A stretch of 64,000 bases of DNA, taken from positions 11,790 to 75,789 of the forward strand of contig NZ_CAMLSE010000039.1 in the NCBI RefSeq assembly GCF_946482605.1. The letters are read 5' to 3'. A model generated the notes under the pieces. It saw only the letters and a program-made list of their open reading frames with translations, did not search any database and was not told where the DNA came from. The translations under genes and the position numbers were made by a program. The stretch comes from an uncultured Dyadobacter sp. (GTDB lineage: Bacteria; Bacteroidota; Bacteroidia; Cytophagales; Spirosomataceae). Below are positions 25,635 through 33,796 of the stretch, piece by piece (the first letter of the stretch is position 1; each line of letters starts with the position of its first letter).

Positions 25635-26387
25635 TCAGTTTTCATTTTCGATCACTTCTTCGGGGATGATCTTTTCCTCGCCGTAGTAGATCATATGCCT
25701 AGCGCCCTGGTAGTAGAACCAGATTGATAGCGACATGGGAATGTGGGCAATGTCGTTATAATTGAACCAATCGCCGAAGCTGAATTTCAATGCATGGCAA
25801 CCTGCGGCTAGCGCGCCCATGAGCGTCGCTAGGAAGATATTCTTGCTCCCCGGATCCTTTTTCTTTTTGTATACATAAATCTCGATCATAAAGAGCATCA
25901 GGAACAGCCCGTAGAATGCGTGCACTTCGACGACCCTGAAATCGAGGGTAATGAACGTGAGCACGAAGAAAATCGTGAGTTCCAGGTAGTTCAGCCAGCC
26001 GAGGATCAGGCCGTTGCGTTGATGCAGCAGAGGCTTGATATGCCAGATGGCAGCCCGTTCAAACAGCGCAACGGCAATCATACTCGCAAACCAGCCGGGG
26101 ATTTTGCCCACTTTGCCGGTCATGTACAGAAAGCCGTGCCCCAAAATTCCGCCTATGGCTGTGGCAATGGCCATGAAGAGGAAGAAATATTGGATTTGCT
26201 TGTACATGCGGTGCGCGCGCCCGAGTTTGTTGAGGTGGAAAAACGCGTAAATGCACACGGCGGTCATCATCAGGCTCGACAGCACGGTCGAGGGCTCCAT
26301 AATGGTGATTCCGAATAAGTTTATCTGGTGGACTTTGCTGAAATCTATGACGGCGTCATTCATGAACGGAAGAGTAGGTTGGTGCAT
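25635..26387 (-). CDS. Polytopic membrane protein, hypothetical (DUF6962-like)
   Basis: 250 aa from the ATG at 26385-26387; the ATG at 26361-26363 gives 242 aa and is equally possible. Seven or so hydrophobic helices (for example VLSSLMMTAVCIYAFFHL, YFFLFMAIATAIGGILGHGFLYM, LTIFFVLTFITLDFRVV, FLATLMGALAAGCHAL) and an acidic C-terminal tail. Conserved-looking His/Glu residues occur in the helices (GHGF, ERAAIWHIKP, HALKF, DIAHIP), which would suit metal or heme contact, but I know no function. No operon partner. Confidence 0.7.
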   Translation of the reverse strand: MHQPTLPFMNDAVIDFSKVHQINLFGITIMEPSTVLSSLMMTAVCIYAFFHLNKLGRAHRMYKQIQYFFLFMAIATAIGGILGHGFLYMTGKVGKIPGWFASMIAVALFERAAIWHIKPLLHQRNGLILGWLNYLELTIFFVLTFITLDFRVVEVHAFYGLFLMLFMIEIYVYKKKKDPGSKNIFLATLMGALAAGCHALKFSFGDWFNYNDIAHIPMSLSIWFYYQGARHMIYYGEEKIIPEEVIENEN

Positions 26388-26652
26388 CGCGGACTTCGCC
26401 GGTTTGCATTTGGATGTCAAAAGTAAGCTTGTATTGGCTCTTCACCAAAATTGTACCACATCACACTCCCTGTGCGCCCGGCTGGGAAGGTCTCACCTCC
26501 GATTGCAGTTTGGTATCCCGAAAGTGCCGATTCGCAGATGAAATCGGGGTAGCTATCTATTATCAAATAATAAATATAAAGTATGTTTTTCCTTTGTATC
26601 GAGAATTGTATTTAAGTAGGACAGCAGCGAGCGAACCCTCTTTGATTAACTT

Positions 26653-29139
26653 ATGGAAACCATGAACAACCCCTTACTATCAGTCGTCAGAAGCGCCGTC
26701 CTGACGCTCTTTATCGCCATCGCAGGCACACAGACGTTCGCACAGGCCCCTGCACAGGGTAACTCCAAAATTTCAGGAATTGTACTGGATTCAGCCGCCG
26801 CGAAGGGCGTCGAGTTTGCCAGTATTGCATTATTCAATGTCGCTGATAACAAGGCGATTGACGGCACTACCGCCGACGAAAACGGGAAATTCGCTATTTC
26901 GAAAGTAGCGCCTGGCGCTTACAAGCTGATGATTTCATTCATTGGTTATAAAGATAAGGCCGTGAATGTGAAGGTGGAAAAAGGCAAGGACGTCGAACTC
27001 GGCTCGATACAACTGGCTTCCAGTGTTCAAAATTTACAAGAGGTGACCATCACCGGTGAAAAGTCGCTGATAGAAGAGAAGGTCGACAGGCTCGTATTCA
27101 ATGCGGAGAAAGATATCACTTCCAAAGGCGGCGATGCGTCTGATCTTCTACGCAAGGTTCCGATGCTTTCGGTGGACCTCGACGGCAATGTCTCGTTGCG
27201 GGGGAGCTCCAATATCAGGGTGCTCATCAACAATAAACCTTCTACCATTATAGCCAGCAACGTTGCCGATGCATTGAAACAGATTCCTGCGGATATGATT
27301 AAGTCGGTAGAAGTGATTACGTCCCCTTCGGCCAAGTATGATGCGGAAGGCTCCGGAGGGATCATTAATATCATTACCAAAAAGAATAACCTGCAAGGCC
27401 TGACGCTGAACATCGATTCAGGTGTGGGTAACCGTGGCTCCAATCTCGGGTTGAACGGAAGCTACCGCAAAGGAAAAATGGGTTTTACGTTGGGAGGTTT
27501 TGGACGGGCATTTTACAACAAAGCGACTTCGGTTCTGGATCAGACTACTTTTTCTGAGGGAAACTCCTATCTGACGAATCAAAACTCAACAGCGAAGGAC
27601 AGAGGACTGTTTGGTCAGTATTCACTCGGGTGGGACTACGACCTCGGGAAAAACCAGGCATTGTCGGCCGGCTTGCGCTACGGGACACGCAACTTTTTAC
27701 AGAAACAAGACCTTACCATCAGTCAGTTCGAGAATAGCGTACTTGCCGGCACGTCTCAAAGGAAGGTCGATCGTAAGGATTTGTCGGGAACCGTGGATTT
27801 CAACATCGATTATATCCGCACTTTCAAACCGCAGCAGGAATGGAGCATTTCCACATTGTACAGCCGCACCGGGCTGACCAACAACTTTAATACCGATTTG
27901 CTCAACCAATCGGGCGCAGTAAGCGGAAAGTTGAAAAATGAAAACAAAAACGAGAATTCCGAATTTACACTTCAGACAGATTACCAAACGCCGCTTGGCA
28001 AAAACCAGCTCATTGAATTTGGGGCGAAAGGCATCTTCAGGACCGTTGGCAGTGACTTCAAATACCTGACGGCAGGGGAATCCGGTGACTTCACGTTGAG
28101 TACGACCAATCCTTCGGGCGCATTGAACTATAAGCAAAATGTGGCTGCCGGATATGTTTCATATACGCTCACTACCAAAAACAAGTACACCATCAAAGCA
28201 GGGACGCGGTTTGAATATACCGGCATTTCCGCGGATCTGGGTGATAACAAAGAAGTGTCGATCCCGAACTACGGGAACCTGGTGCCCAGCATCAACGTCT
28301 CCAAGGCACTTTCGGACAATACCACATTGAAAGCAGCCTATAACCGCCGTATCCAGCGCCCGGGTATCCAGCAGCTCAATCCGAATGTGAATTTGGCTAA
28401 CCCGCAAAGCATCAGCACCGGTAACCCGGCATTGAGCCCCGAGCTGACCGACAATTTCGAACTGGCACTGAGTACCAATATTAAAAAGACCTACATCAAT
28501 GCCTCTGTTTTCGCGCGCCAGACCAACAACTCGATTACCCAGGTGAGAATGGCTGTGGACACTTTGCAAGGCGCCATTGTAACGACCTACGAAAACATCG
28601 GAACGCAGCGTGCATATGGTGCGAATATCTTCGCTAATGTGTACCTGACCCCGAAATGGACATTGAACGGCAGCCTTGACATCCTGCATTCCTATTTGGA
28701 AGGGCAAACGACAGGCCTCGACGGTACATCCGTGCCGATCAGCAACTCTGGCTTCAATTACGGCGGTCGGTTGATGTCACAAATTTCATTGCAGAATGGC
28801 TGGGGAGTGCAGGCTTTCGGTTTTTACCGTGGCAAGGAGATCCAGTTGCAGGGCACACGCACCGGCTTCTACATGTATTCACTCGGGTTCAAAAAGGATT
28901 TTGCCAACAAGAAGGGCAGCATCGGTTTCGGAGCGGAGAACTTCCTGACAAAAGGTGTGCGGTTCACCTCGGACCTGACTTCGCCGCAATTTGTGCAGAC
29001 AGGTGCAACACAGCTTTACAACCGCAATTTCAAAGTTACATTCAGCTACTCGATTGGAAAGATGAGTTTCAATGCGCCTAAGAAGAAAACGAAGTCGGTT
29101 AACAATACGGATGTTGTAGGAGGCGGCCAGCAAAACTAG
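26653..29139 (+). CDS. TonB-dependent outer-membrane receptor with carboxypeptidase-like N-domain
   Basis: 828 aa. Signal peptide ending near TFAQAPAQ. Residues about 35-115 are a CarboxypepD_reg-like beta-sandwich (SGIVLDSAAAKGVEFASIALF ... GAYKLMISFIGYKDK). A plug domain follows (about 125-245: DASDLLRKVPMLSVDLDGNVSLRGSSNIRVLIN, PSAKYDAEGSGGIINIITKK). The rest is an OMP_b-brl_3-type barrel. No SusD partner is adjacent, so it is not a SusCD pair. Substrate unknown. The stop is followed by a short tandem repeat and a terminator. Confidence 0.92.
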   Translation: METMNNPLLSVVRSAVLTLFIAIAGTQTFAQAPAQGNSKISGIVLDSAAAKGVEFASIALFNVADNKAIDGTTADENGKFAISKVAPGAYKLMISFIGYKDKAVNVKVEKGKDVELGSIQLASSVQNLQEVTITGEKSLIEEKVDRLVFNAEKDITSKGGDASDLLRKVPMLSVDLDGNVSLRGSSNIRVLINNKPSTIIASNVADALKQIPADMIKSVEVITSPSAKYDAEGSGGIINIITKKNNLQGLTLNIDSGVGNRGSNLGLNGSYRKGKMGFTLGGFGRAFYNKATSVLDQTTFSEGNSYLTNQNSTAKDRGLFGQYSLGWDYDLGKNQALSAGLRYGTRNFLQKQDLTISQFENSVLAGTSQRKVDRKDLSGTVDFNIDYIRTFKPQQEWSISTLYSRTGLTNNFNTDLLNQSGAVSGKLKNENKNENSEFTLQTDYQTPLGKNQLIEFGAKGIFRTVGSDFKYLTAGESGDFTLSTTNPSGALNYKQNVAAGYVSYTLTTKNKYTIKAGTRFEYTGISADLGDNKEVSIPNYGNLVPSINVSKALSDNTTLKAAYNRRIQRPGIQQLNPNVNLANPQSISTGNPALSPELTDNFELALSTNIKKTYINASVFARQTNNSITQVRMAVDTLQGAIVTTYENIGTQRAYGANIFANVYLTPKWTLNGSLDILHSYLEGQTTGLDGTSVPISNSGFNYGGRLMSQISLQNGWGVQAFGFYRGKEIQLQGTRTGFYMYSLGFKKDFANKKGSIGFGAENFLTKGVRFTSDLTSPQFVQTGATQLYNRNFKVTFSYSIGKMSFNAPKKKTKSVNNTDVVGGGQQN

Positions 29140-29151
29140 TGTTGCATTAGG

Positions 29152-29195
29152 GTTGCCGCAGTTACGGCTGCCGCAGCTTCGGCCGCCGCAGCGCA
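29152..29195 (+). repeat. Three tandem 15-bp repeats after the TonB-receptor gene
   Basis: A unit of the form GG(Y)(Y)GCCGCAG plus four bases occurs three times with 15-bp period, between the receptor stop and the terminator hairpin. The copies differ at single positions (GTTGCCGCAG, GGCTGCCGCAG, GGCCGCCGCAG). Confidence 0.6.
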
Positions 29196-29221
29196 GGGGC
29201 TTTTGCCTCTGCGCTTTTTTT
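29191..29221 (+). terminator. Rho-independent terminator of the TonB-receptor gene
   Basis: GCGCAGGGGC / GCCTCTGCGC stem (one mismatch) with a TTTT loop and a following run of seven T. Confidence 0.85.
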
Positions 29222-29278
29222 GTGTGTACATTGTAAAACAGATATTACACAGCGTACCTTTTCGTTAATATAGAAAGA

Positions 29279-29286
29279 TATTTTTG
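29279..29286 (+). promoter_or_regulatory. Possible -7 box for the 4HB membrane protein gene
   Basis: TATTTTTG fits TAnnTTTG and lies 60 bp upstream of the chosen ATG at 29347. I see no clear -33 TTG at the right distance. Confidence 0.35.
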
Positions 29287-29346
29287 TATTTTGTAAATAC
29301 AATGATACCTTGGGAAATTAAATTTTTAATTCATGAAGTTGTTGCC

Positions 29347-30048
29347 ATGAAGTGGTCATTTGTTATTCAGCAGAAGTTCAAAGCTGCGGTTTTGTTGGGA
29401 GGGATCATGGTGTTGATCATTGGGGCTACGCTGATCTCCCGTTACAATGTAGAGGGGATAGATGAATCCTTTTCTTCTATCTATAAGGATCGGCTGGTGC
29501 CGGCGACAACGATCTTGTACCTAACTGAGAATTTGTACCGTAAGCGCCTGTCGCTGGAAAATTACCTCTACTCGGAGGCGCATCACTCACCCGCGGACGT
29601 AAGGGCGCAACTGCGCGCACATGACCGGAGTATCGATTCGCTGATCCTGCTTTTTGAAAAAACCTACCTGGTGGATGAAGAAGCAAAGAGCCTATCGGGC
29701 TTCAAAAGCCAGATCGCAAACTATGCAAAGCTCGAAAATCAGGTACTTGCATTATGCATAGCGGGATCGTTTGCTGAGGCGAAACAACTGTTTTCAGCGC
29801 CTGGCAGCAGCACTTTCGAAAGCACCATACTGAATCTGAATGAACTGGCGGCAATCCAGTCGACGATCGGGAAGGATCTGGTGAAGGCGTCGAAAGTGAA
29901 TGTGGCGAGCTTTGGTATTATCTCCTTTTTACAAATCTCCCTTGCCATAGTGACCGGGCTGGTCGTGATTGTTTTGATCCGTAACTCGCAGATCATCCAG
30001 AAACCCCGCACGGATAGCAAGAAAAGTCAATATTTTAACCTAAACTGA
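29347..30048 (+). CDS. Stand-alone 4HB_MCP-type sensor membrane protein
   Basis: 233 aa from the ATG at 29347 (MKWSFVIQQKFKAAVLLGG), preferred because it starts right before the first membrane helix; upstream frames add only unstructured residues. Two transmembrane helices (AAVLLGGIMVLIIGATLI and ISFLQISLAIVTGLVVIVLI) flank a periplasmic four-helix bundle (about 35-185) like that of chemoreceptors. The chain ends about 25 residues after the second helix, with no HAMP, methyl-accepting or kinase domain. It may be a truncated receptor or a sensor that signals through a partner. Confidence 0.75.
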   Translation: MKWSFVIQQKFKAAVLLGGIMVLIIGATLISRYNVEGIDESFSSIYKDRLVPATTILYLTENLYRKRLSLENYLYSEAHHSPADVRAQLRAHDRSIDSLILLFEKTYLVDEEAKSLSGFKSQIANYAKLENQVLALCIAGSFAEAKQLFSAPGSSTFESTILNLNELAAIQSTIGKDLVKASKVNVASFGIISFLQISLAIVTGLVVIVLIRNSQIIQKPRTDSKKSQYFNLN

Positions 30049-30061
30049 TAAAGGAACGCTC

Positions 30062-30101
30062 AAAAAATAAAAGGTCGGGGCTTCCCGACCTTTTATTTTT
30101 T
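30062..30101. terminator. Bidirectional Rho-independent terminator
   Basis: Perfect stem AAAAGGTCGGG / CCCGACCTTTT with flanking AAAAAAT and ATTTTTT runs, between convergent genes. Confidence 0.92.
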
Positions 30102-30116
30102 GCAAAGCACGGTGTT

Positions 30117-30668
30117 TTATTGACCGACTTTACGTCCTTTCAAAGTTTCTCTCGAATTTTTGACCTGCTTCAAAAGGTCTTTCTTTACAAACAGACGGGC
30201 GCCGTTGCCGCTTTGCAGGTCAAAACTACGCTCCTTGTATTCGAATTTATTGTTAGGAAGCACATCCAGGAAGTAGTTCTGACCGCTCAGGTTGAACTTC
30301 ATTCCCTTTGTATCCTGCTGCGTATCATCCCACGACACGTTGATCGTGCCATTGCCGGTATTTAATGAAACACCCGGTGTGAATGGCAGCACGTTGATGG
30401 TCTGAATGCTTTTTCCATTACTCATCGTGATCTGTCCCTCCGGATTGACTTTAATGTCGTTCGGATCAGTCACTTCGCGGCGGATGTTGATAGACTTGTC
30501 GTTGAAGAACTGAACTTTGGTAAGCGGGATATTGGCGGCTTCCAGATCGCGGCGCAGGTCTTCGGTAAAAACGGTATAGTTGGAAAGAGGCACGGAGTTC
30601 ATCGTGGTGCAGGCGGAAACTCCGCTGAGAAAGAATACTCCAACAAAAAGTTTTTTAAACAGATTCAT
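30117..30668 (-). CDS. Lipoprotein of unknown function
   Basis: 183 aa. Lipoprotein signal peptide MNLFKKLFVGVFFLSGVSAC with the lipidated Cys at residue 20. The mature part is beta-rich (TKVQFFNDKSINIRREVTD, GTINVSWDD, MKFNLSGQNYFLDVLPNNKFEYKERSFDL) and ends in a basic helix. I recognise no family. Single gene between terminators; probably periplasmic or outer-membrane. Confidence 0.75.
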   Translation of the reverse strand: MNLFKKLFVGVFFLSGVSACTTMNSVPLSNYTVFTEDLRRDLEAANIPLTKVQFFNDKSINIRREVTDPNDIKVNPEGQITMSNGKSIQTINVLPFTPGVSLNTGNGTINVSWDDTQQDTKGMKFNLSGQNYFLDVLPNNKFEYKERSFDLQSGNGARLFVKKDLLKQVKNSRETLKGRKVGQ

Positions 30669-30909
30669 GTCAAAAATTGGTGTTCAGCCGAACAGGTTTG
30701 GTGATTTTAGTTGAGTTGTTTACCGGTCGCAATATTAAGCAAAAAGCATTTCAGTTACCAACCGATTGATCATGCCGGCCAGGTCGGCCTGGCATTACTG
30801 ACAATGTGGCAGCCCTGGTGCGTTTTGATTGATATTGGAACGCATATTTCTGGCGCGTATTGCAAAGCGGAAAACAATCTTTAAATATAAAACAAACGAC
30901 AATATAACT

Positions 30910-32748
30910 ATGGAATCAGTGACCCAGGAAAAAGGGAATTTGAGCATTCATACCGAGAACATCTTTCCGATTATCAAGAAATTCCTTTATTCGGACCACG
31001 AGATCTTTTTACGAGAGTTAGTTTCCAACGCCGTAGATGCGTCGCAAAAAATTAAGAAGCTGGCCTCTTACGGCGAGTTCAATGGAGAATTAGGCGATCT
31101 TAAGGTGGTCGTCAAGCTGGACAAGGATGCCAAAACGATCACGATCAGTGACAATGGTATCGGTATGACGGCGGATGAGATCAAAAAATATATCAATCAG
31201 ATCGCGTTCTCAGGGGCTACTGAATTTGTAGAGAAATATAAGGACAAAGGGGAGGACGGTAAAGGCGACAAGGGCATTATCGGCCACTTCGGGTTGGGTT
31301 TTTACTCCGCATATATGGTTGCCGAAAATGTGGAGATCATTACCAAATCTTACAAAGAGGGCGCTGAGGCCGTACGCTGGCAATGCGACGGCTCCACCGA
31401 ATTCGAACTGTCACCAGCAGAGAAAGCCGAGCGTGGGTCGGATATCATCCTGCATATCGCCGCCGATTCGGAAGAATTTCTGGATGAGCACCGGCTTCGC
31501 GGAATTCTTGAAAAATATGGCAAATTCCTGCCCATTCAAATCGAGTTCGAAGATAAGGTTATCAATAACCCGAACCCGATCTGGACCAAGAGCCCATCTG
31601 ACCTGACAGACGAAGATTACCTGTCTTTCTACAAAGAGCTTTACCCGTTTGGCGAAGATCCGCTTTTCTGGATCCATTTAAATGTGGACTATCCTTTCAA
31701 CCTGACAGGTGTTTTGTATTTCCCCAAACTACGAAACGACTTCCAGGGACAACGTGAAAAAATTCAGCTTTACAGCCGGCAGGTGTTCATTACCGATGAG
31801 GTGAAGGATATCGTTCCCGACTTCCTGCAATTGCTGCACGGCGTGATCGATTCCCCGGACATTCCTCTGAACGTATCCAGGAGCTATTTGCAGGCCGATG
31901 GCAACGTAAAGAAGATCAACGGCTACATTACCCGCAAAGTGGCGGACAAACTTTCCGAGATCTTCAAAAATGACCGCGAAGGCTTTGAAAAGAAATTTGA
32001 CGACATCGGCCTTTTTGTAAAATACGGAATTATCAGCGATGATAAGTTCTATGAAAAGGCGAAGGATTTCTGCCTGGTTAAAAATACTCAGGGCAAGTTC
32101 TTTACATTCGAGGAATATCGGGAGCATATTAAAGAGAACCAGACCGATAAGAACGATACGCTGGTTTGGTTGTACACCACGGACGAGAAAAAGCAGGATG
32201 CATTTATCCAGTCGGCCGGAAAGCGCAGTTATGATGTGTTGGTCCTGAATACCGTGATCGATTCACATTTTATCAATGCATTGGAGCAGAAGCTCGAAAA
32301 AATTAGCATCAAGCGTGTGGATTCGGATACTTTGGATAAGCTGGTGGAAAAGGATGTGAAACTGGAAAGTATCCTTTCGGCAGACGATCAGGAAAAGGCG
32401 AAGAAAATTTTCGAGGGTGTGGCGGAAGGAAAAACGGCACATATCCAGGTGGAAGCAATGCCGGTTGACGAGTTGCCTGTCGTGATCACATTCCCTGAGT
32501 TCATGCGTCGTATGACTGATATGCAGGCTTCTTCCGGGCAGCGTTCGATGTTTGGGGATATGCCTTTGATGTATACTGTATCGCTGAACTCAAATCATCC
32601 CGTAATCGGTCGAATTCTTGAAGAAGAGAATGAAGACGATCAGAAATCACTGGCCAAGCAGGTTTACGATCTGGCATTGCTGTCGCAGGGCATGCTATCG
32701 GGTACTGATCTTACTCAATTCATCCGGAGAACGGTGGGTAGCTTGTGA
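30910..32748 (+). CDS. htpG: Chaperone HtpG (bacterial Hsp90)
   Basis: 612 aa from the ATG at 30910. The GHKL ATPase N-domain is clear: LRELVSNAVDA, DNGIGMT, GHFGLGFYSAYM and GSDIILHI. The middle domain has the catalytic Arg region LNVSRSYLQ, and the C-domain dimerises. It folds and remodels proteins in the cytoplasm. Single gene, ended by a perfect hairpin at 32766-32806. The open frame extends upstream to 30829, but those residues have no Hsp90 similarity. Confidence 0.96.
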   Translation: MESVTQEKGNLSIHTENIFPIIKKFLYSDHEIFLRELVSNAVDASQKIKKLASYGEFNGELGDLKVVVKLDKDAKTITISDNGIGMTADEIKKYINQIAFSGATEFVEKYKDKGEDGKGDKGIIGHFGLGFYSAYMVAENVEIITKSYKEGAEAVRWQCDGSTEFELSPAEKAERGSDIILHIAADSEEFLDEHRLRGILEKYGKFLPIQIEFEDKVINNPNPIWTKSPSDLTDEDYLSFYKELYPFGEDPLFWIHLNVDYPFNLTGVLYFPKLRNDFQGQREKIQLYSRQVFITDEVKDIVPDFLQLLHGVIDSPDIPLNVSRSYLQADGNVKKINGYITRKVADKLSEIFKNDREGFEKKFDDIGLFVKYGIISDDKFYEKAKDFCLVKNTQGKFFTFEEYREHIKENQTDKNDTLVWLYTTDEKKQDAFIQSAGKRSYDVLVLNTVIDSHFINALEQKLEKISIKRVDSDTLDKLVEKDVKLESILSADDQEKAKKIFEGVAEGKTAHIQVEAMPVDELPVVITFPEFMRRMTDMQASSGQRSMFGDMPLMYTVSLNSNHPVIGRILEEENEDDQKSLAKQVYDLALLSQGMLSGTDLTQFIRRTVGSL

Positions 32749-32765
32749 GAATAACGATTTGATTT

Positions 32766-32806
32766 AAAAACGAGAAAGCCGCTTCTGAAGCGGCTTTCTC
32801 GTTTTT
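32766..32806. terminator. Bidirectional Rho-independent terminator after htpG
   Basis: Perfect stem with arms AAACGAGAAAGCCGCTT and AAGCGGCTTTCTCGTTT around a 3-nt loop, flanked by A and T runs. The stop codon of the convergent gene overlaps its end. Confidence 0.92.
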
Positions 32807-33323
32807 AATGCCTGCCGGATATCAGTTTGATTTTCAGTTTTTCCAGGTCCTCCCATTTCTGATCTTTGGCCAGTCCGGCCTGGTCGGGCCAGCTGGACGG
32901 GTCGTGAAGCTGAAACCGCGGGCCCGCTTTTTTCAGGATACCGGCGATCCGGAGTACGGACGTTTCCATGAGTTGTTCAAAAGTATGGATGCCTTCCCGA
33001 TTCAGGATCTCCTCGATCCTGGGGCCTATCCCTTCGATTACCTTGAAGTCGTCAGGTGCGTGATCCGGGCTGATCTTCGGATAAACTGTTTTAGAAGCGT
33101 TGGTTGCAATGGGGTAATCCACAATGTTATTCGTTAAAGTCCGGTATTGAGCAAGCTCAAATTTCTTTTCGTCGATTAATGCCTGCAAGTTATGGATTCT
33201 CCGCTTGATAATCACTTTTGCTAAGACCCATCCCAGCACAGTTGCGCTGATCAACAATAGTGTTATTTCAGCTACCGCCACAGGTAAGCTATCGAAATCG
33301 ATGGTGATGGCAGGGAAATTCAT
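32805..33323 (-). CDS. Membrane-anchored helix-hairpin-helix protein
   Basis: 172 aa. One N-terminal membrane helix (VAEITLLLISATVLGWVLAKVI), a coiled-coil stretch (HNLQALIDEKKFELAQYRTL), then a C-terminal helix-hairpin-helix domain (DDFKVIEGIGPRIEEILNREGIHTFEQLMETSVLRIAGILKKAG), the type seen in predicted Fen1-like proteins and ribosomal-protein-like fusions. It may bind DNA near the membrane. The start overlaps the stop of the upstream membrane gene by 4 bp. No enzymatic motif. Confidence 0.75.
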   Translation of the reverse strand: MNFPAITIDFDSLPVAVAEITLLLISATVLGWVLAKVIIKRRIHNLQALIDEKKFELAQYRTLTNNIVDYPIATNASKTVYPKISPDHAPDDFKVIEGIGPRIEEILNREGIHTFEQLMETSVLRIAGILKKAGPRFQLHDPSSWPDQAGLAKDQKWEDLEKLKIKLISGRH

Positions 33324-33673
33324 TGTTTTGAGTGATAGTATTCGAGTTCGCGATCGATCCTGTTGAGCTTATAGCGCAAATCCCTCGTTTTTTTGATCTC
33401 GTAAGTGTTGCCCAGAATAAAACCGATCGATAATGCGACGGTCAGCATGATCGTGTATTGGCTGAAATGGGTCAGTTCGATGTGGCGGGCAGGAAATCCA
33501 AGATCTTTCAGGGATATGTGAAATTGCCCCGCTTGCGCAGGCATCTCCGGTAGTAAGGTTTGGGAATCAAACAACACATCGCAGTATTGTTTGATCTTGC
33601 AGATGTGCCAGTATACAGAACCTGCCATCCAGAATCCCAGGAAGGTCCACCAGAGCGCCTTGCTATTGAACAT
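33320..33673 (-). CDS. Small two-span membrane protein, hypothetical
   Basis: 117 aa. Helices at residues about 6-24 (ALWWTFLGFWMAGSVYW) and 72-90 (YTIMLTVALSIGFILGNTY), with a basic cytosolic helical tail (KTRDLRYKLNRIDRELEYYH). It has no known motif. ATGA-type overlap with the HhH protein gene downstream means the two are made together and possibly form a complex. OmpA-like partners are common in related genomes but are absent here. Confidence 0.65.
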   Translation of the reverse strand: MFNSKALWWTFLGFWMAGSVYWHICKIKQYCDVLFDSQTLLPEMPAQAGQFHISLKDLGFPARHIELTHFSQYTIMLTVALSIGFILGNTYEIKKTRDLRYKLNRIDRELEYYHSKQ

Positions 33674-33762
33674 GAGAACGTATGTTTGACGGTGGGAAGT
33701 TGGGTTTGTCGTTTAAAAATAACGTTCCGGCAGACAAGAAGCAATAGGGGAGGTCACGTCAT

Positions 33763-33794
33763 AAAAAAGCCCGGACATTTTGCCCGGGCTTTTT
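33763..33794 (-). terminator. Rho-independent terminator of rho
   Basis: Stem AAAAAGCCCGG / CCGGGCTTTTT with a T run on the minus strand, 3 bp behind the rho stop. Confidence 0.88.
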
Positions 33795-33796
33795 AT

